Source of the DNA: a virus | Length of the DNA stretch: 35,451 nucleotides | Reading direction: 5' to 3' (one strand) | Virus record (IMG/VR): IMGVR_UViG_3300019487_000066 | Coordinates: 1 to 35,451 of that record | Shown here: positions 32,501-35,451 of the stretch, piece after piece | Numbering within the stretch: the stretch's first letter is position 1 | Layout of the letters: every line of letters starts with the position of its first letter | Notes under the pieces: model-generated | The model's database searches: none | Told to the model about the DNA's origin: nothing | Seen by the model: the letters and a program-made list of their open reading frames with translations, nothing else | Position numbers and translations under genes: made by a program

Positions 32501-32860
32501 TTGACTGAGCATTAAGGGCAACACGTACTACGGTCCCTCTACCCCCCTCTACCTTATAGCTGATTTTGACGAGCTGTTTGAACAGAGGGTCGTTGATGAG
32601 TTTACTTCTTCTCTCTCTATCTCTACTATCCTATCTCTATTATCTATTCTCTTGCCTATTCTCTTGGTATACAGCATATGCTATACAGCTTAAGGGAATG
32701 GACGACAGCATTACCTAAGACCTTTTACATACATGCAAATTGCACCTGTCTACATTTTTGACAGTGTATAGAAGTTTGACAGTGTAGTGATTTCACACAC
32801 TTAAAGAGTTTCTGTATATTCTTTTGACAGTGGCGAACTTTTTTACAGATGTGATTTCAG
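32501..32860. promoter_or_regulatory. Control region: TTTGACAGTG repeats, dyads and a pyrimidine tract
   Basis: No gene. It contains three copies of TTTGACAGTG (32757, 32775, 32823), each holding a consensus -35 TTGACA but without a TATAAT at the right distance. A GTGA-TT-TCAC dyad lies at 32787-32796 within a wider AGTGT...ACACT dyad (32781-32801). CTGTT-TG-AACAG is at 32574-32585 and the palindrome AGCATATGCT at 32673-32682. An almost pure pyrimidine run covers 32601-32665. Operators or replication iterons are plausible. Confidence 0.4.
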
Positions 32861-32879
32861 CTACTTAGCACTTGGCACA

Positions 32880-33304
32880 GCGTCTGCAATACTGGTTTGC
32901 AAGCGACGCAATTGTAGAACGTAGCCTCTGTCGTAGACGGCACCGCGATGTAACCAGTGCTTGTCTTGTTTCACCTAGAGGTTGTGCTTGAAGTGAGCAA
33001 GACTGTAAGTCATTGAGGGCGAGAAGCTAGTCGAAAGGTTGAGAGCTAACCTGTCTATGGCATGGGAAGAGTGAACACTCACGAGTACCATTAAGACCTA
33101 ACAGCGTTAGATTAAATACCAAGTGGTCTCAATCTTATACCCTGTACTGAAGTCCTTTCGAGGATTGTATAGAAAATATGGTATTATAGCCGCTGAGAAC
33201 AACGCACATGAGAACAACCCGAGCGATAAGACCCATGTCAAAGTTAGGGCTTATGTGAAATAAACTCAGTGAATTGCTATTGCTAACGTGTCTCGCGTTA
33301 GCAA
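32880..33304 (+). ncRNA. Candidate structured RNA, chain of eight stem-loops
   Basis: No credible ORF. Successive helices are: 32880-32909 (GCGTC/GACGC plus TGCAA/TTGCA), 32963-33003 (11 bp with one bulge), 33036-33052, 33069-33080, 33098-33110, and 33136-33171 (TATAC/GTATA with inner AGTCCT-TTCG-AGGATT, a UUCG tetraloop). Then come 33226-33254 (ATAAG/CTTAT and CCC/GGG with a bulged A) and 33280-33304 (9-bp TTGCTAACG/CGTTAGCAA). The region is visibly richer in G+C than the surrounding genes, a usual sign of structured RNA in AT-rich genomes. The plus strand is preferred because it reads into the ribozyme. Confidence 0.55.
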
Positions 33305-33307
33305 GTG

Positions 33308-33389
33308 AATAGAAGACGAAACAGGGAAATACTGTCAAAAGTATTCCCTGTAGCGTAGTTATTTCACTACGCCTGATGAGTCTAATATT
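33308..33389 (+). ncRNA. Type II hammerhead ribozyme
   Basis: All core elements are present in type II order. GAAA core at 33318-33321. Stem III 33322-33333 with 33340-33350 (one bulged A, loop GTCAAA). U16.1-A17 cleavage site T33351-A33352, then stem I GCGTAGT/ACTACGC (33353-33359 with 33366-33372, loop TATTTC). Core CTGATGA 33373-33379. Open stem II AGAC (33314-33317) with GTCT (33380-33383), extended past a GA/AA internal loop by AATA/TATT (33308-33311 with 33386-33389). Cleavage is predicted between 33352 and 33353, which would free the mRNA of the gene at 33406 with a 53-nt leader. The internal loop in stem II is where type II ribozymes contact loop I. Confidence 0.85.
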
Positions 33390-33405
33390 GTAAAGGAGAA
33401 ATACA

Positions 33406-33675
33406 ATGGAAAATCAAGAGAAGTTAAATTCTATTCAAGCTCAAATTGAGGCTCTTAAAGCTGAAGCTAAAGCTTTAAAGCCGAAAAAAGAGCATACTCT
33501 CTCATTCAAAGTGAATGAGAAAGGTACAATTTCTGTATATGGATTGCAGAAATTTCCAGTGAGTTTGTATCCCACACAATGGGAAAAACTCTTTAAAACT
33601 ATGCCTGAACTCATGAAGATTGTTCAGCCTTTAATTGACGCTGCTAAAGCTGCTGAAGAAGTTAAAACAGCCTAA
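33406..33675 (+). CDS. Early-region phage protein with N-terminal coiled coil (89 aa)
   Basis: First plus-strand gene after the ribozyme; AAAGGAG lies 7 nt before the ATG. Residues 1-27 form a Lys/Ala/Glu coiled coil (LNSIQAQIEALKAEAKALKP). Residues 35-75 carry KVNEKGTISVYGLQKFPVSL then YPTQWEKLF, a pattern known from small phage proteins of unknown role (Gly-Val-Tyr-Gly-Leu ... Pro ... Gln-Trp). Ends in an Ala/Glu helix. Probably abundant, early and soluble; function unknown. Confidence 0.85.
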   Translation: MENQEKLNSIQAQIEALKAEAKALKPKKEHTLSFKVNEKGTISVYGLQKFPVSLYPTQWEKLFKTMPELMKIVQPLIDAAKAAEEVKTA

Positions 33676-33766
33676 TTCGACCTACCCTTCCCCTTACCCC
33701 TACCCTTAAGGTCGAAACGCTGTAGTGAGCCTATTACAGCGTCTGAGAGTGTATCTTTCACTGAGG
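33676..33766 (+). other. Intercistronic hairpins; C-rich loop is a G-quadruplex motif on the other strand
   Basis: An 8-bp hairpin TTCGACCT/AGGTCGAA (33676-33683 with 33709-33716) carries a C-rich loop whose complement reads GGGTAGGGGTAAGGGGAAGG G, i.e. four G-runs of 3-4. Next is ACGCTGTA/TACAGCGT (33717-33724 with 33735-33742) and a weaker AGTG...CACT hairpin before the GAGGAG binding site of the next gene. No T-run follows, so these are not ordinary terminators. Confidence 0.55.
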
Positions 33767-33776
33767 AGACCATAAG

Positions 33777-34178
33777 ATGATGACATATGATCGTGCTAGA
33801 GAGTTGTATAACTCTGCTAGAAATAAAGCTAAAGGAAAGCCTATAGGAAATAATCTTAGGCTTGTTAAAGTTTGTATGGTTGATAAGTATTACGAGCAAG
33901 AGGATGTAGTGATTACATTGCCTGTATATGGGATTGTTTATCACGACACTGTAATTGTAAAGATATATCCTTGTGATGCACCGTTTAATGAATATAGGAT
34001 ATATAATGGTGGATGGTTCTCAATAACAACAAAGAAGAATATTAATAAGTTTATACCCTATACTGTTGTTCAACGAAAGGGTGAATGGTTTGTTCAAGTT
34101 GAAGGTAATCTTAAACCGTTTGTTGAAGGTTTAAAGTTGAGGATAAAATTAAATGTATTTCTGGCACCTATTGTTTAA
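33777..34178 (+). CDS. Early phage protein, zero-frame product (133 aa), with -1 slippery site
   Basis: GAGGAG stands 8 nt before ATGATG. Residues 4-118 match a common phage family: helical RARELYNSARNKAKGKPIGN then NLRLV, a beta core with YGIVYHDTVIVKIYP, GGWFSITTKKNINKFIPY and EWFVQVEGN..PFVEGLK. After codon 120 the zero frame gives only LRIKLNVFLAPIV and stops. The slippery heptamer T TTA AAG at 34130-34136 is in exact X XXY YYZ register, and a -1 shift there continues as VEDKIKC... (see 34130-34351). Either this is programmed frameshifting (191-aa product) or a recent frameshift mutation. Confidence 0.82.
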   Translation: MMTYDRARELYNSARNKAKGKPIGNNLRLVKVCMVDKYYEQEDVVITLPVYGIVYHDTVIVKIYPCDAPFNEYRIYNGGWFSITTKKNINKFIPYTVVQRKGEWFVQVEGNLKPFVEGLKLRIKLNVFLAPIV

Positions 34179-34351
34179 CTAATAGCGAAACTTACTCAGT
34201 TAGAGATATTAATAAACAACTAATTAAAATAAGATGTGATGATGGGTGTTTCGACTGGTTTAATATAAAAAGATTCATTAAAGTAAATGAATCATTAACA
34301 GAATCAGATATGTTAGACAATATACAACGCAATGTAAAGGATGATGTATGA
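34130..34351 (+). CDS. -1 frame extension of the 33777 gene (71 codons, SH3-like domain)
   Basis: Open in the -1 frame from just after a stop at 34124 to TGA at 34349-34351. It has no ATG, GTG or TTG until an ATG at 34310, so it can hardly be translated alone. The sequence VEDKIKCISGTYCLTNSETY then SVRDINKQLIKIRCDDGCFD and WFNIKRFIKV resembles the small SH3-like barrel often found as a phage C-terminal domain (V-x-D-K-V-K-C ... L-T ... Y-x-V ... D-D-G). Its stop overlaps the start of the next gene (ATGA), which indicates that ribosomes normally arrive here in this frame. Confidence 0.7.
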   Translation, partial: FKVEDKIKCISGTYCLTNSETYSVRDINKQLIKIRCDDGCFDWFNIKRFIKVNESLTESDMLDNIQRNVKDDV

Positions 34352-34557
34352 TAACAGTAAAACTTAATGATGTTGCTTATCTATCGCGTATCACTACTAT
34401 TGATAGATATGGTAAGGAAAAATGTGGACCCTTAATTCACACCTTCACAAAGTCTATGGCTAATGTTTATAGAGATGAGTTTGAAGCAATGAAAGATGTA
34501 CAGACCTTTAAGAATTGGGTTAAGAAAGAATTTAAATTTGAATTAATTAAGGGGTAG
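34348..34557 (+). CDS. Hypothetical early protein (69 aa)
   Basis: ATG overlaps the TGA of the -1 frame extension (ATGA) and AAAGGATG lies upstream. Sequence MITVKLNDVAYLSRITTIDR, then HTFTKSMANVYRDEFEAMKD and a Lys-rich end. Soluble, mixed alpha/beta. No motif recognised. Confidence 0.75.
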   Translation: MITVKLNDVAYLSRITTIDRYGKEKCGPLIHTFTKSMANVYRDEFEAMKDVQTFKNWVKKEFKFELIKG

Positions 34558-34561
34558 TAAT

Positions 34562-35341
34562 ATGAGTTGCAAAGTATATAGCTTAGATGTATTCCGTCGA
34601 ACAAAGAATAAACAATCATCCCTTATAACTTTAGCATCTAATAATATAGTTAACAATACAGACTTTAACTTTCAATCTATTATAGATATGTTATCATCTA
34701 TATTTGGCAACGATCAACCCGAAGGTGGAGTTATATACAATGACCCGGTAGAAGAAAATTATATTGATGCTTATGGTAGAGGTTGTATTCATAATTCTAT
34801 ATTTCAATACCACCCTAAAGAAGGTTCAAACGAACCTTGGAATAGACCAATGCCATTTCCTAGTGATATAAATAAGATATATAAAGCCATTGAAAAGAAT
34901 AAGGGTAAGACAATGTACTTAGGGTATAAGTCAGACCCTCTTATGTGGATGGATGATAGGTATAAGATAACAAAAGAAATTATAAGATATGCAACATTAT
35001 ACAATGTTATTCTCATCATTAATACAATGAGTGATCTATGTGCTTATGATGATTACATTCACTTAATAAAAGAAGGTAAACATATTATTAATATGAACAT
35101 GAGCTTGAATGATGGGAATGAAGAATTAGAACGACGTCTAAGCCCTGGTGCTCCAAGTTTATTACGTCGTAATAAAGCAATTGAGAAGTTAAGAGTTAAT
35201 GGTGTTGAAGTTACAATACAAGAGTTTAAAACAATTGAAATAAAGCATAAGCGATTTGCATTAGCTATGGGTGGTAATGTTGGAGATGTCATTAAGAGTG
35301 GAGATAAGAATATTATATCCTCTATAACGCAATGGAACTAG
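34562..35341 (+). CDS. Radical-SAM-like protein lacking the CX3CX2C Fe-S motif (259 aa)
   Basis: The order of conserved blocks follows the spore-photoproduct-lyase/Rv2578c-like radical SAM group. These are YGRGCIHNSIFQYH (72-84) where GCxHxCxYCY is expected, MYLGYKSDPLMWMDDRYKIT (118-137), and TKEIIRYATLYNVILIINTM then SLNDGNEELERRLSPGAPSL (181-200) with LRRNKAIEKLRVNGVEVTIQ. In the cluster-binding segment only C75 remains; the other two positions are S79 and Q82, so a [4Fe-4S] cluster could not be bound in the usual way. It therefore looks like a barrel that lost its chemistry or uses another cofactor. Start ATG behind AAGGGG. Early gene; role unknown. Confidence 0.68.
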   Translation: MSCKVYSLDVFRRTKNKQSSLITLASNNIVNNTDFNFQSIIDMLSSIFGNDQPEGGVIYNDPVEENYIDAYGRGCIHNSIFQYHPKEGSNEPWNRPMPFPSDINKIYKAIEKNKGKTMYLGYKSDPLMWMDDRYKITKEIIRYATLYNVILIINTMSDLCAYDDYIHLIKEGKHIINMNMSLNDGNEELERRLSPGAPSLLRRNKAIEKLRVNGVEVTIQEFKTIEIKHKRFALAMGGNVGDVIKSGDKNIISSITQWN

Positions 35342-35387
35342 AGTTCTAGTCCCTAGCGTTTAAGGTGTGTAAGAGTTAGGAGAGATT

Positions 35388-35451
35388 ATGAAAAAAGATG
35401 TAGCAATGAAGTGGGTTAAAGAATTAAGATCGGGTAAATATAAACAAGCAA
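35388..35451 (+). CDS. Phage protein N-terminus, cut by right edge
   Basis: ATG at 35388-35390 behind TTAGGAGAG opens MKKDVAMKWVKELRSGKYKQ and runs off the window. The W-x2-x-LRSGKYKQ start is common among small phage proteins of unknown function whose next segment usually holds a CCxG-type motif, not visible here. Plus-strand early region. Confidence 0.75.
   Translation, partial: MKKDVAMKWVKELRSGKYKQA

Noticed and set aside
32824-32852. TTGACA at 32824 as a full sigma-70 promoter
   Set aside because: Best -10-like sequence (TACAGAT) is only about 14 nt away; spacing is wrong.
32880-33010. tRNA or tmRNA in the structured region
   Set aside because: No GGTTCRA T-loop with acceptor pairing and no CCA end; helices are sequential rather than cloverleaf.
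33135-33338. 67-aa minus-strand ORF in the intergenic control region
   Set aside because: Antisense to the stem-loop chain and ribozyme, no ribosome binding site or promoter, composition dictated by the inverted repeats.
33672-33944. 90-aa minus-strand ORF with basic GRGKGKG tail
   Set aside because: Antisense to a well-supported early gene; the tail is simply the complement of the C-rich hairpin loop.
34210-34235. AACAACTAAT on the plus strand as another late promoter
   Set aside because: Two departures from the core and located inside the -1 frame coding region; no gene block starts there.

Overview
The window is part of a tailed-phage genome, most likely a short-tailed (podovirus-like) one. 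It is AT-rich by eye. It carries large and small terminase subunits, portal, scaffold, major capsid protein, a podovirus-type head-tail adaptor and tail hub, and a set of fibre-like proteins. I see no integrase, tRNA or CRISPR array. The host cannot be named from the sequence.

Layout. Positions 1-28196 hold the late structural genes, almost all on the minus strand. Read in the direction of transcription they run: coiled-coil membrane protein, small and large terminase, portal, a block of fibre/adhesin-like proteins, cell-wall and papain-like enzymes, scaffold, major capsid protein, a free-standing HNH endonuclease, a large fibre protein, adaptor, tail hub, and a Q/A/G-rich protein cut by the left edge. 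Positions 28372-28963 hold an M15 endolysin on the plus strand. Positions 28937-32317 are a minus-strand block of small, tightly overlapping genes: a membrane-anchored HExxH peptidase, a zinc ribbon, a HAD phosphatase-like protein, several tiny membrane proteins and a GIY-YIG-like protein. Positions 33406-35451 are plus-strand genes, presumably early, leaving the right edge. Five micro-genes of 34-51 codons sit in gaps or overlaps of the minus-strand operons.

Control. A motif with core TTAACAACT(G/A)T occurs seven times on the minus strand, each time at the head of a minus-strand gene block (about 1266, 11698, 14356, 15605, 28319, 31791, 32323). A one-mismatch copy on the plus strand precedes the endolysin. 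I read these as late promoters for a phage-specific polymerase or factor encoded outside the window. Two clear intrinsic terminators flank the capsid transcription unit. The HNH gene instead has a textbook host sigma-70 promoter that would give a leaderless mRNA.

The most remarkable part is the 1.1-kb gene-free interval 32318-33405 between the two divergent gene sets. It contains a three-way-junction inverted-repeat structure, a candidate host promoter, three copies of TTTGACAGTG, an operator-like dyad, and a chain of at least eight stem-loops that is visibly less AT-rich than the surroundings. It ends in what reads as a complete type II hammerhead ribozyme (33308-33389). All core nucleotides are present, and the predicted cleavage lies 53 nt upstream of the first plus-strand start codon. 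Downstream are a G-quadruplex-capable hairpin loop, a gene with a canonical -1 slippery heptamer (T TTA AAG) leading into a 71-codon frame that has no usable start near its beginning, and a radical-SAM-like protein that has lost two of the three Fe-S cysteines.
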